Below are positions 44,735 through 56,384 of a stretch of DNA of 64,000 nt, piece by piece. The position numbers were made by a program, and so were the translations under genes. Every line of letters starts with the position of its first letter. The first letter of the stretch is position 1. The stretch comes from Margaritifera margaritifera (taxonomy: Eukaryota > Mollusca > Bivalvia > Unionida > Margaritiferidae). The notes below the pieces were generated by a model. The model had not been told where the DNA came from. It ran no database searches and saw only the letters and a program-made list of their open reading frames with translations. The DNA is taken from NCBI GenBank assembly GCA_029931535.1, contig JAQPZY010001664.1:1420501-1484500 (forward strand). Direction: 5' to 3'.

Positions 44735-45446
44735 CATAAAAGAAGAACCCATTGTCTGCAAAGTTTTTGGCATCTGCAGAGAGCTTTGAATTAGTGAATG
44801 TTTCAAGTCTCCTTTCAAGCAAAGAGAAGCGTTGACGTTTTTCTCTCTTCATTACTTCATTTTTCTTTTCGCCTTCATCCTGATATAAATTTGGACGATG
44901 GTTGGGGAAAAGAGGTAAATCATAAACTGTGTCATATAATATGCCATCTTCTACTTCTGGCCGCTCTACTATTACCAAAACAGTTCGACTAAGGTCAAGG
45001 CAGTCTTTGACAACTGCTTCGGTCTGCTGCTCCAATGCACAGTTTGTTGAAACTGATCTTTTGAGATATTCACCACCCAAAATGCTATTTGACAAGTCAT
45101 CACCCATACACTTCCTCTGGGAATGGTTTAAAATTTTCCGTCCCTTAATCAATTGATCAAGGTATAAGTTTTTCCTTACAAAAGAAGGTGTGTCAGGTTT
45201 GTTAGCGACATGTAGATCCTTAGTGGAGACATATTCTGGGGATGTCTCGGCTGTTGTATCAAAACATCTGGTGCTAAATATAAATGCAGGATTTGTAAAG
45301 GTCACAATTATTTTGATTAATATGATAAGATCTGCATGTAAAGTATCGTGAAAGAATGCAAGTAGTTCTTGAATATTCCCCAGAGAAATGTTCAATAAAA
45401 TAGTCAATAACACGAAGTAAACCGCTTCATAATCTGTGATTGCCAT
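44735..45446 (-). CDS. IAP locus B, 5' exon with BIR N-terminal half
   Basis: Open frame from ATG at 45446 to donor TTTATG|GTAAGTGC at 44735. The end reads REKRQRFSLLERRLETFTNS, then ADAKNFADNGFFFYG, the first half of a BIR, splitting the same glycine codon in phase 1 as gene A. Upstream are about 200 residues without recognised domain, acidic near VERPEVEDGILYD. The first about 57 residues are hydrophobic (FVLLTILLNISLG) and end at ATTTATATTTAG, a good acceptor at about 45270. The real exon may therefore begin there and the ATG may be intronic. No stop or frameshift is seen. Confidence 0.7.
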
Positions 45447-46054
45447 TTTGAATCATTGGGCTTTTCGATAAAAACTAAAAACATCTGTCTTATTAGAAAA
45501 ATGTGCTAAGAAATCATAAAATCTTCCAGTATGAACCACTTCTTAGCATGTAGTCATGTGTGAATAATGGCTTGAAAACAGCAATAGTGCTCAGGAAGTT
45601 TCATTCCACCTGAAAGGAAATGAAACAATATTTATAACATTACTTTAACACTTCATTAAACACAATCCTTAAGTTTAAAACAAGAAAAAGATTGGTTGTG
45701 TATAAATGAATATCAAGAATAAAACCATATCCAATGCTTGCAATGGTTAGGCACAGGTACCAAGTACGGACCTGAGCAAACAAATCTTGTAAAAAAAATG
45801 CATTATGTATAGACATACTAATACATGTAGAGTAAATTGCAGTTTTATACATGTTATATGGATTGGATGTGGATAATGCTATCTGACACTCCAGTCAAAA
45901 TGGATAAAATTTGCACATGCATGATAGTGTGCATATTTGCTCAATGTGCAAATATGTACACATATTCTTTAGTTATAATTTGCAATATGATTTGTCGAAG
46001 ATTTCATAGATATGAAAGGTTTGTATATACAAAATATAAAGGGAAGTTATAGGC
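45447..46054. other. no gene recognised
   Basis: Upstream flank of IAP locus B. No promoter motif strong enough to report. Confidence 0.45.
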
Positions 46055-46980
46055 AACAAAGCTTTATTCCAGAAATGAAAGTGAGAATGGCAGATGGGTG
46101 ATGAACAAACATACAAAAGTGTTGAATATGTTGAAATTGAAGAATTGTGAATAGGAAAAGGAACATCCACATAAATGGTCTAATATGCATATCACATTTT
46201 AAGGAGATATACAGCATTAAATAGTTTTGGAGTTTTGCCCTTCAAACAAAAGTATGGATCATTGGATGAATGAACTTACACCCCCACCCCTTAACAATAA
46301 ATATGTTAAAAATGAAGAATTGTGGATAGCAAAAAGCTGAACCACATTCTCTAAAATGTGTACTAAGATTCATATGGATATCTTGAATAGTTTGGAAGTC
46401 ATGCTCTGGAATGATGGATAGATTTATGAAAAGACGAATCAATGAACATGTTAAACATATTGAAACTGAAGAATTGAGAATAGCAAAAGACATATCTACA
46501 TCACATATCCAGTGAATGCTCTACATTTCATAGAGATATCTCAAATGGTTTTGGATTTTTCCCCCCGAAACTAAAGTGTGTATAATGGATGGATTGACAA
46601 GCAAACTGATGAGTACATAACAAATACTGAAACTGAAGAATTGTGAATAACACTAAGCACACCAGAACCACTAGTGGAATATGTGAACAAAGATTTCATA
46701 GAGATTTCTTGAACGGTTTGGAGTTATGCCCCTGAAACGCAAGTGCAAATGATGGACGAATGAAGAGACAAATAGATGAAAATTGTTGCAAACGCTGAAA
46801 CGTAAGAATTGTGCATAGCAAAAGGCACATTTGGACCACTAGTCTAATATGTGTACCAAGTTTCAAAGGTATCTGAAATACTTTGAGTTTTGCCCTGGAA
46901 ACAGAAGTGGATAATGGATGAATTAATGACAAATCTTGACCACTGGTCAGGATTGAACAGCATACTGCGTGTGGCACTAC
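46055..46980. repeat. ~165-bp satellite, five or more copies
   Basis: GAAGAATTGTGAATAGCAAA-like blocks start near 46139, 46314, 46470, 46637 and 46803 (spacing 154-177 bp). Each is followed by CACAT..CC, TTTCATAGAGATAT, GTTTTGGA and TGGATGAATGA blocks. Units are diverged (roughly 70-80% alike by eye). Confidence 0.8.
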
Positions 46981-49146
46981 TAAAACTGATCATACTTTAT
47001 TGAGAACGGATTGTAAAGAACATATAATTATAAATTATTGTAGACTCGCCACACCTTACCTATCCGTTCAGTCACTACTCTACTACGAGGATAAAGTTCT
47101 CTGTAATTATCATAAATATGTTGTATTGGTTTGTTTATAATCAATTTATTCCCTCTTTACCTTAAGATGGCTCGACATGCTGTGATTGTTACTGTAGACT
47201 GATCTCCCAAGTTGTATAATACAAACAAGCAGACAAGAGGAGAAACATTCATAATGTAAATTGTGAGTAGCTAGCTAATGCCTTGGAAACAACATATGCA
47301 TCAACTAGCCATAATAAAGTTTAAAGCTTTACTGTTTAGCTGCCATTATCCACTGTCATCACTGATTCTGACGCTCCCTTTGAAAAGTTGTGGCAGATAA
47401 AGATGTGGTTAACTGGTAAACCATAGTTGTTCATCGATTATCCTGTGTATTGGCTATAAATAGAACTACACGCACAGAGATCTCATTACAATAACAAGCA
47501 AACTGTGAATCGGAATACAATACAATACAATACAATACAATACGATGTTTATTCCGCTCAGGTCAGGAATGTGACAAATGAGGAGTAGAAAGTAAATCAA
47601 AATTATATAAACATGCGTGTGACATAGATATATTATTTTTAAAAGGGACTAATGATGTACCTACAATCATAGTATGCTAAATAAGGTGTTCTAGTCAATG
47701 GCACTTGATTCAATCAGTGGTACCCCCACTACTCCCAATAAATACATGATAACTAACTCGAGAAAGTCACGATCTGACCCCTCGATGACTCCATTCTATT
47801 TTTTCTACACTCTCCGCGCATTTAGTCTCTCATAACTTGCACCACCGTAAAGAATACATTCCAAGCCTTCCACCCACGTACCATTTAAGCACCTTACTGA
47901 TTTTGAATGGCCACTTGTATGTGAAGTTTATCCGTTGCTTCGTATCTTGCTCACAATGTCAGAGTTTTTAACAGTACACTTCCGGTCTACTTCGGAGTGA
48001 ACGCGATTATTGGGCATTATGTCTATACCCAAATATAGCAATTTAAATTCAAATCCAAATCAAGCTTATTTTCTTTCAGGATCATTTGGAAAATAAAATT
48101 TCGTACATTTTTTCAGCTAATCAGTTCATTTACTATAACGTACGTGTATCATAGAGGTCATGACCCTTATATATTTCTACATAAAAGAAGAGCTATCCCG
48201 AATGTCAGATTTCATGAGAAGAGGGGTATTCGAAATAGTTTTTTTGACAAGGAAATAGTCAAAACAAAAACATTTAGCACTAAAAAAAGCATAAAGCATA
48301 AGAAAAACTGGATAATATATGGGAAAATGACAGAAATCACAATCACAACGTGGTATGTGCTGGCTAGACATTTATATTTAGGTGAAAAATCACACCCAAC
48401 CCCTTTGCGAATGGTATAAATTTTGTGAAAAATTGAAATAAGGGGGGGGGGGGGGGGATGGAGAGGGTCCTGGATTTTTTTTTTTTTTTTGACAAAATTT
48501 AAAGTTGTCAATTAGATTGAAAAAATATTTCTTGCTCTGATTTGAGTACCTAAAAAAAATATAAAAATATAATGATAATAATTTGATTACATCAATTGTA
48601 TTATTTGAAAAAATATTTCTTTTGGGAAAAGATAAAAAAATTATCATGGCAAAAACAAAAAAAAAAATAAATCTGAAAAAAAAATAATCCCAGACATCCA
48701 CCACCACCCCAAAAATAAAATGGTTGGACACTAATATAATATGGATTGAAGTAATTATGCATCTCTATGTTCATATAGACATTCCAAATCTGTTTAATGC
48801 AACCACCTCAAAAATATTACACTTGCAACTATCCAATATTACACGTTATCATGGTAAAAAGTAGATGATTATAATACAGGTTATTACAGTAAGTTTTAAA
48901 AATAACATTGATTTCATTTTTTTATTTTTGGACTTTGACTTTTTTTAACAAAAGTCTTGTTATATAGCATGATTTAGATAAAAGCACAAATTTAGTATTG
49001 CTATTTATATCCTTGTGTAGATGACTTTAATAAATTTTCAAACCAAAGAACCCATTTTTCAATATTGTACAATTTTAACTGTTTGGACCTCATACTTTTT
49101 GGGGATAAATACATTGTTTACATAATTTTGCCAAACATACATAAGG
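46981..49146. other. no gene; simple repeats only
   Basis: Contains (AATAC)n at 47514-47543 and homopolymer runs (G at about 48442-48457, T at 48477-48490). Frames across 48.1-48.7 kb on both strands are low-complexity artefacts. Confidence 0.55.
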
Positions 49147-49510
49147 AGACAAATTGGTATGCATATTTCGATGCATACTGTGACATTATGGTAGACAAAT
49201 TGGTATGCATATTTCTATGCATACTGTGACATTAAGGTAGACAAATTGGTATGCATATTTCTATGCATACTGTGACATTAAGGTAGACAAATTGGTATGC
49301 ATATTTCTATGCATACTGTGACATTAAGGGAGACAAATTGGTATGCATATTTCTATGCATACTGTGACATTAAGGTAGACAAATTGGTATACATATTTCT
49401 ATGCATACTGTGACATTAAGGTAGACAAATTGGTATACATATTTCTATGCATACTGTGACATTAAGGTAGACAAATTGGTATACATATTTCTATGCATAC
49501 TGTGACATTA
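49147..49510. repeat. 46-bp tandem repeat with internal palindrome, 8 copies
   Basis: Units begin at 49147 and every 46 bp to 49469. Each contains arms GTATGCATA and TATGCATAC around TTTC, a perfect 9-bp hairpin, followed by CTGTGACATTAAGG. The last three units share GTATACAT in the left arm, which breaks one pair. The array is otherwise nearly identical, so it is recent. Confidence 0.95.
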
Positions 49511-49624
49511 TGTTTTCATGCCATAATAACCATTATGTTTTTTTCAATGACTATTTACTTCATCTGATCTAAATCAATCTAGAAAACATACATGATCTTC
49601 CATACTTCTGTATGTAAAATTTAA

Positions 49625-49681
49625 GAGGTCAGTCGACTTATTAAATTGGAGGTCAGTAGTCCTAGATGGTCAGTCGTCTGG
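49625..49681 (+). repeat. inverted partner of MULE left terminus
   Basis: 57 nt that pair inverted with 49888-49944 with few mismatches (AGGTCAGTCGAC, GGAGGTCAGTAGTCCT, CAGTCGTCTGG). The 206-bp spacer holds a LINE-like scrap. Confidence 0.85.
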
Positions 49682-49739
49682 TAAATGATTTGGATACATT
49701 TGGTATTCGCAACATTTTTCTGATAAACAATGACTCATC

Positions 49740-49880
49740 AACAGTATGAAGAACAGACTTAAGGACATATATCTTCAGCAATGGAACACAAACAAAACTG
49801 TATCTAGCAAGGGAATCACATATGGACTCTTTAAAACAAACCTCAGGCTGGAAGATTATTTAATTTCTTTACAACAAAAC
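49740..49880 (+). pseudogene. possible LINE C-terminal scrap
   Basis: The plus strand reads RLKDIYLQQWNTNKTVSSKG, then FKTNLRLEDYLISLQQ. This W...SSKG...FKTNL..EDYL pattern resembles the C-terminal tail of some invertebrate LINE reverse transcriptases. It is short and lies between two inverted copies of the MULE end, so a captured fragment is possible. Confidence 0.35.
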
Positions 49881-49887
49881 TTGGTTG

Positions 49888-50949
49888 CCAGACGACTGAC
49901 GACCCAGGACTACTGACCTCCAATTAAAAAGTCGACTGACCTCCTAAATTGTTGGGGTCAGTCATCCTAAGGAGTTAAGGAGGTCAGTCATCTTAGGAAG
50001 ATTCAAGAATTTGGTCTTGTTCCTGCTTACATGCTGAAAAAGAAAACGTATAACTTTATTAGAGATCTGATGGCGCTAACATATCTACCTTCTGATTGGA
50101 TCCAGCTAATTTTTGAACAGATGGAAAGAAAAGATGTTCGAGCACCATTGCGTCGTCTGATGGATTATATAAACACTCAATGGATCCACAATTCAGTCTT
50201 CCGCATTCAATCTTGGAGTGTGTATGAACAGCCCTTTCACACAAATAACGATGTGGAGGGCTGGCACCATAGATTGAATTTAGCCACCAACAGTGCCGGT
50301 CTCAACTTCTACAAGCTGGTGCATCTATTGTACGACGAAGCCGTTGATGTTGAACACACCTGTGAGTTATTGTCAAATGGCATCGTAATACGTCAATAAC
50401 GCAAAAAATACAAGCAGTTGCATCGACTTATCCATCAGGCATGGGCGGAATTTGCAAATGGAGACATCACTGCGAAGGAGTTAATGAAAAGATTTAGAAA
50501 CTGTCATCTGGGCGTTTTGATGTTAATTAAGAAAAAACTTGGATATACTAGTTTAGAAGAGAAATTTATGCTTTCAAATATTTAAGTACTTTTAATTTTA
50601 CCAGATAGATATTATTAATATAATTAATTTAACTTAACATTTTTATGATGCGTAATATAATGTTTATATGATTGTTAAATTAAATGAGACTTTATAACTA
50701 TAATGTATGAGGTCAGTCTTTTTTTTTTTTTTTTTTGGGGGGGGGGGTCTTTAAAATCAGTAAATATGGAGAAAAAAAAGTTGACTTATTTTCTACCAAT
50801 TCAACTTGCCCCGCCCCGACTTTCAAATCTTTGTAACTATGACTAGGAGTGTAGGAGGTTAGTCGTCTCAGGAGGTCAATCGTCTGTTGGCAGGAAGTCA
50901 GTCATCCTTTTTTTGGGAGGTCAGTAGTCCCGGGTGGTCAGTCGTCCGG
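49888..50949 (+). mobile_element. MULE-type DNA transposon remnant with compound termini
   Basis: The left end 49888-49921 (CCAGACGACTGACGACCCAG...) and right end 50916-50949 (...GGTGGTCAGTCGTCCGG) are inverted repeats, 31 of 34 identical. Extra GGTCAGTC(G/A)TC motifs lie just inside both ends. The interior carries a MULE transposase C-terminal part. No matching 9-bp flanks were seen, so the copy is old or the outermost end is at 49625. Confidence 0.7.
49998..50585 (+). pseudogene. MULE transposase C-terminal fragment
   Basis: One plus-strand frame: KIQEFGLVPAYMLKKK, MALTYLPSDWIQLIFEQM, then SVYEQPFHTNNDVEGWHHRL and AGLNFYKLVHLLYDEA. A TAA at 50397-50399 interrupts it, and the frame continues KKYKQLHRLIHQAWAEF to a stop at 50583. 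The TNN(D)VEGWH block is characteristic of the C-terminal half of invertebrate MULE transposases. The N-terminal FLYWCH finger and most of the DDE core are missing. One nonsense codon and 5' truncation make it dead. Confidence 0.75.
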
Positions 50950-51706
<757 letters not shown>

Positions 51707-51769
51707 TTACACTTAAGAAACCTTTGACAAATTGACCAATAATGTATGTATGTATTTATATATGTCGGT

Positions 51770-52160
51770 ATGATAGCGATAGCGATCGTTTCGTAAAAGT
51801 ACTAGCTGCGCCAAATCTCAGATCACTCAAACTAGACAATATGTTTTACTCTTTTTCTAACAGATCAAAATACAGTTAAGATCCTATCAAACAGTATATA
51901 AAACGAGATAGTTTTATAGGGTTTTAAAAGATATTAACCTTTGAGTAATGTAGGGTATCCTTGCATGTGCGAGTGCGACATGACTCTTTTCGTAAAACTG
52001 CAAGCTGCGCCAAATCTCAAATATCTCAAACTAGACAAATTGGTTTCTTGATTTTCCCACAGATCTAAATGTAGATCAAATCCTAGAAAACAGTATATAA
52101 CACATGATATTCCATGTAGGCATTCAAAAGTTATTATTCTCCGAGCAATGTACCTACAAG
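51770..52160. repeat. ~190-bp tandem duplication
   Basis: Two diverged units share TTTCGTAAAA, CTGCGCCAAATCTCA, CTCAAACTAGACAA, AACAGTATATAA and GTAATGTA-like ends. A separate 27-bp doublet (CATTATTATCATTATAAATT) lies at about 52325-52378. Confidence 0.8.
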
Positions 52161-53484
52161 CGAACTTTTGTGTAAAGTTGCGTACTTTGGAATATGTACA
52201 ATGAAAAAGCAATCATTTCCAAGTGCAACATTCTACATTGATAAGAAAAACGTGTTTCATTAGTTCCTTACTCTATTCACTCATTAACTGTCTTTTATTT
52301 CTGGAGCTATTTCATGTATATACTCATTATTATCATTATAAATTAATAACTCATTATTATCATTATAAATTAATAACTATTTATGTTCTTATGCGTGCAG
52401 GTCTTTATTCAGGTAGTTTTTCATATACACAAATAAGTCACAGAAATCTCTAACCGTAACTGATTTTTGTAAATAAAATATCCATTTCTATCCTTCATAT
52501 AGTATTAATGAAGTGTGCGGTATTAAATTTTACTAAAAATGGAAAATAAAAAAGTGAGTAATTTGCCCTAATCGTCTGAAATGTCGGGAGATCCCGACTT
52601 TTCAGAGGAGGGTCGCTGTATAATATAAAGTCCGTTACAATTACAGGTAAAACAACCGCAATCGGTAACAATCACATAATATCCGACTCTGTGAAAAAAC
52701 TAACTGTATTTTTTTTTTCATTTGGCATGGAAATAAATGGCGTTGTCTTTTTTACAAATATGAAAACCATACAAACTGATATTTTGCTTCTATAAATCGC
52801 TTACGTTTTAAGCTTTCAGCTATTATATATATAATTCTGCAATTTCTCACATACACACATAAATTGTTTAAATCTAAAACTTAACCGATTACCACAAATA
52901 ATATATCAATTTGTAGGGTTTTAATATATCTAAAACAGTGAGTCGTTTTCGCCGCGGCGGGTATTAAGTGGTTGTAACCGATATACTTGAGTGCAAACTG
53001 TTCATGTTTAGACTTAGAAAATGTTCATAGTATGTATGTATGTACTGTAGCGTACTAACGAAAGGGGGGGGGGGGGTAGCGGACGGGGCGGTTGCCCCGA
53101 GCGCCAGAGGTTTTGGGCTCCAAAACAGTTGATACAAATTCTGGCCTCGTATTCTGGCCCGCTGGGTCATCATCATCGCCCCAGGCACCATTGACCCATA
53201 GTGCGCTAATGTGTATGCATGCCGGTTGTTAATTCTGCAGTCTTCAAATACATATTTAATTTGCTTAATTCGTAAACCTAACCGATTGCCACAAATAAAA
53301 TATCAATGTGTAGGGTTTTAATATTTGTAAAGAGGTCTGCGTCATTCATTCTTTACACACATGTCAAATAAAACAGTTAGTAATTTTGGCCGAGTCGGGT
53401 ATTAAGTAATTGTAACTGATTGCCGATGTTTGACCTGTAAGTTTAGCTATAAAAATGTTATAACGCGCTATGTTTGGACTTAGA

Positions 53485-53485
<1 letters not shown>

Positions 53486-53551
<66 letters not shown>
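53486..53551. repeat. (TA)n microsatellite
   Basis: Array in unit 1 of the 1.1-kb duplication. Confidence 0.95.
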
Positions 53552-53556
<5 letters not shown>

Positions 53557-54053
53557 TCGAGTAAAAGTGATCATGTTTTGACTTAGAAAACATTCATAGG
53601 GGTGACAGAAATCGTAAACTTTATCGGAGTTTTGAAAATAAAATATCCATTTCTATGCATTACGTTATTAAATGAGGTCTGCGGTATTAACTTTTACTAA
53701 GAAAAGGAAATTAAAAAAGTTAGTAATTGGCACTTCGTGTGGATTATACCACATGGTGCAAGTTCTACCTGTAATTATAACGGGCTTTACATATTCACCC
53801 TATTCACCCAGTTCCCGACATTTCAGAGGAGCGACGCCGTATAATATAAAGTCTGTTACAATTATAGGTATAACAGCCGCAATCGGTAACATTCACATAA
53901 TACCCGACTCTGTGACAAATACTAACTGTATTATTTTTCATTTCGCATAGAAATAAATGGCGTTGTCTTCTGTACAAATATGAAAACCATACAAAATGAT
54001 ATTTTACTTCTAGAAATCGCATAAGTTTTAAGCTTTCAGCTATTTCTGATATT

Positions 54054-54056
<3 letters not shown>

Positions 54057-54122
<66 letters not shown>
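54057..54122. repeat. (TA)n microsatellite
   Basis: First array in unit 2; the matching site in unit 1 is unexpanded. Confidence 0.95.
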
Positions 54123-54125
<3 letters not shown>

Positions 54126-54291
54126 CTGCAGTTTCTCGCATACACATATACATTGTTTAAATCTTAAACCTAACCGATTACCACAAATATTATACCAATT
54201 TGTAAGGTTTTAATATATCTAAGTCGGGTATTAAGTGACCTGTAATTGTAGCTATTAATATATTATAACACGCTATGTTTGGACTTAGACA

Positions 54292-54294
<3 letters not shown>

Positions 54295-54355
<61 letters not shown>
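54295..54355. repeat. (TA)n microsatellite
   Basis: Second array in unit 2, at the site matching 53486 in unit 1. Confidence 0.95.
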
Positions 54356-54360
<5 letters not shown>

Positions 54361-54818
54361 TACATACATACTGGAGTGAAAACTGTTCATGTTTAATATG
54401 GTTCACGTACCTACGTATGTATATATGCCGGTTGTTACTTCTGCACTTTCTCATATACACATATAATTTGCTTAAATCGGAAACCAAACCGATTGCCGGA
54501 AAAAAAATGTGTAAGGTTTTAACATTTGTAAAGATGTGTACGTCTTTCATTCTTTAGACAACTGTCAAATAAAACAGTTAGTAATTTTCGACGAGTCGGG
54601 TATTCAGTGATTGTAACCCATTGCCAACGCTTTACCTATTGTTGTCATAAATTAGCCAATGTTTATTAAGATATTCATTTTTAAATCAGCAAAAACATAA
54701 TATATTGATGTTCACAAAATGTATATCTATTTCGTTTCAGATGGTCAAAATTAACATTCATACCAATCAGCTGAAATTAAATATCTTTGAGGCATCAATA
54801 AAAAATTAATCCCATCAC

Positions 54819-55919
54819 ATGATCATTTGTGGATTAACTAATTGTGGTAAAACATTGTGTTTGCACTAAATTTGTCAATGACTGATTAGAAGTGGTTTTG
54901 TTCACATAGTTATCATCTGTTCAGCTTTACTGTGCGACAAAACTTGCTATAGGACGTGGATATTTAAGGATGGAAATGTGATCGTGATAGACCCAGATGA
55001 TACACTGGATAAGTGGCTAGAGTTACTAGTCGATGTGCACCAAAGTATTGTAATAAATTTGGGTATGTTCCATTTGTATTTACGTCTCCATTTGTAGGTT
55101 CGTTAGATTTTAGTGATTAGTTGTTTGATTATGGGAAGTCTGTGTTGGGAAAATATTTCCCAGCCCGAGTAATTAGCCAATTTCTAGGAACAGACGTCAT
55201 ACTTACAGTTGTTAAGAGACTTGGCAGTGACATGAACTGGTTTCCTAAGAACAAATGTGAACCAGTCTAGAAATGGGTTCAGATACAATAGAGAATATAC
55301 GGGTTTGGTGGTCCATCATTGGTTAATAATGAAAAGTGAAATGTTAGTAAAGAATTATATTTATAGCTTATCCTATCTGTACCTAAAAATAAATAGAGAC
55401 AAGATTCTATTGATGCAGTTTTAGTATTTCCCTGCATTGGGTGTTTGAATTGTGTTATGTATGCTTCATGCCACGGCAATGCTTACCACAGGGTTAGTAT
55501 TATATAGTACATGTATGACTGATAGATAAGTTGTCAGCAACAATACGAGCCCCTGTGATGCTAACAAGGAAAATTCATGGAAATGTGAAGAAAAGCCATG
55601 CAAATGTGAAGTTGTAGTTGTGATATTGTGGTCATTTATTGATTGATTAGAGAAAAATTGTAGCTATCATAGTCTGGGCGCGTTACGAGAACTTCTAGTT
55701 GACAACGAATGTTGTCGGGAAGTCCTTGGAAATAGGGGAAAACAAGGGACTTCTAGCCCGACCTCACGCAGGTGTTTGATTCGCTCAATAGAGGAACCCC
55801 TGTGCGTGTTACAGTATAAATACTCTTGAGTACAAATACTCTCTCATTGAGTGGGAATCTTGATGACATATAAAAGCAAGCAACTCATTTCACCAAGGTA
55901 GCTGTTAGTGGTAGATATT

Positions 55920-55995
<76 letters not shown>

Positions 55996-56190
55996 GTGTG
56001 TGTATTTGATTATACAGGAGTACAACTCTGAACTCTGTCATAAAAGATTTCACAAAGAATACACGTTCGTTTTGGTTTATTTTGCAGCAAGGGCGAGAAG
56101 GCAATGAAAACGGTGTTTGATGAAAATCACTTAATTCCAGATCAAATATAAGCTGAGATTGTAAATAGTTTAAAACAAAACAAAAGAAAC
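54819..56190 (+). pseudogene. Polinton-like packaging ATPase, second copy, split by insertions
   Basis: The ATG at 54819 starts MIICGLTNCGKT, a Walker A loop with Gly, Lys and Thr intact. Then WIFKDGNVIVIDPDDTLDKW lies near 54955-55015. The frame is lost after about 55060 and resumes near 56095 with MKTVFDENHLIPDQI, a stop, AEIVNSLKQNKRNKLL. The about 1 kb between contains unrelated DNA and a (TA)n array at 55923. Walker B is not visible. The IDPDDTLDKW and FDENHLIP blocks align with INPEDKLDK and FEEYYVIP of the copy at 19.6 kb. It faces the polymerase remnant tail to tail, as in that copy. Confidence 0.75.
55923..55994. repeat. (TA)n microsatellite
   Basis: Array within the split ATPase remnant, followed by a short GT run. 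Confidence 0.95.
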
Positions 56191-56384
56191 AAACTTTTGT
56201 CGAGGTATTGATGTGACCTTAAGGTATTGTCAGTCAAAAACCTCTTTTTCTGAGTAAATGCATTACTTGGTAATTTTCCTTGTGATTGAATAAGCAATCT
56301 TTGTGCAGCTCATATTTTAAGTTCTTCTTGAACATGCATGCTTTGTTATGCTATGCAAACTTTCTTTTTATCCTTATCAGTCCT

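Larger units (their letters stand above)
52480..54650. repeat. ~1.1-kb tandem duplication with internal (TA)n arrays
   Basis: Unit 1 (about 52480-53630) and unit 2 (about 53630-54650) share ATATCCATTTCTAT, GCGGTATTAA, GTATAATATAAAGTC, CCGCAATCGGTAAC, AAATGGCGTTGTCTT, TTAAGCTTTCAGCTATT, CCGATTACCACAAAT and CAGTTAGTAATTTT in order. At one site unit 1 has only about 10 bp of TA (52825-52835) while unit 2 has a 66-bp TA array (54057-54122). At another, both have long arrays (53486-53551 and 54295-54355). Confidence 0.85.

Noticed and set aside
48144..48731. Several overlapping frames on both strands
   Set aside because: Low-complexity composition driven by poly-A/T and poly-G runs, and no domain.
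49147..49510. CRISPR-like array (regular 46-bp repeats)
   Set aside because: The repeat is continuous, with no unique spacers, and the context is eukaryotic. It is a tandem repeat.
52964..53191. Minus-strand Pro/Ala-rich open frame
   Set aside because: It crosses a homopolymer G run and a short GC-rich repeat, with no start context or domain.
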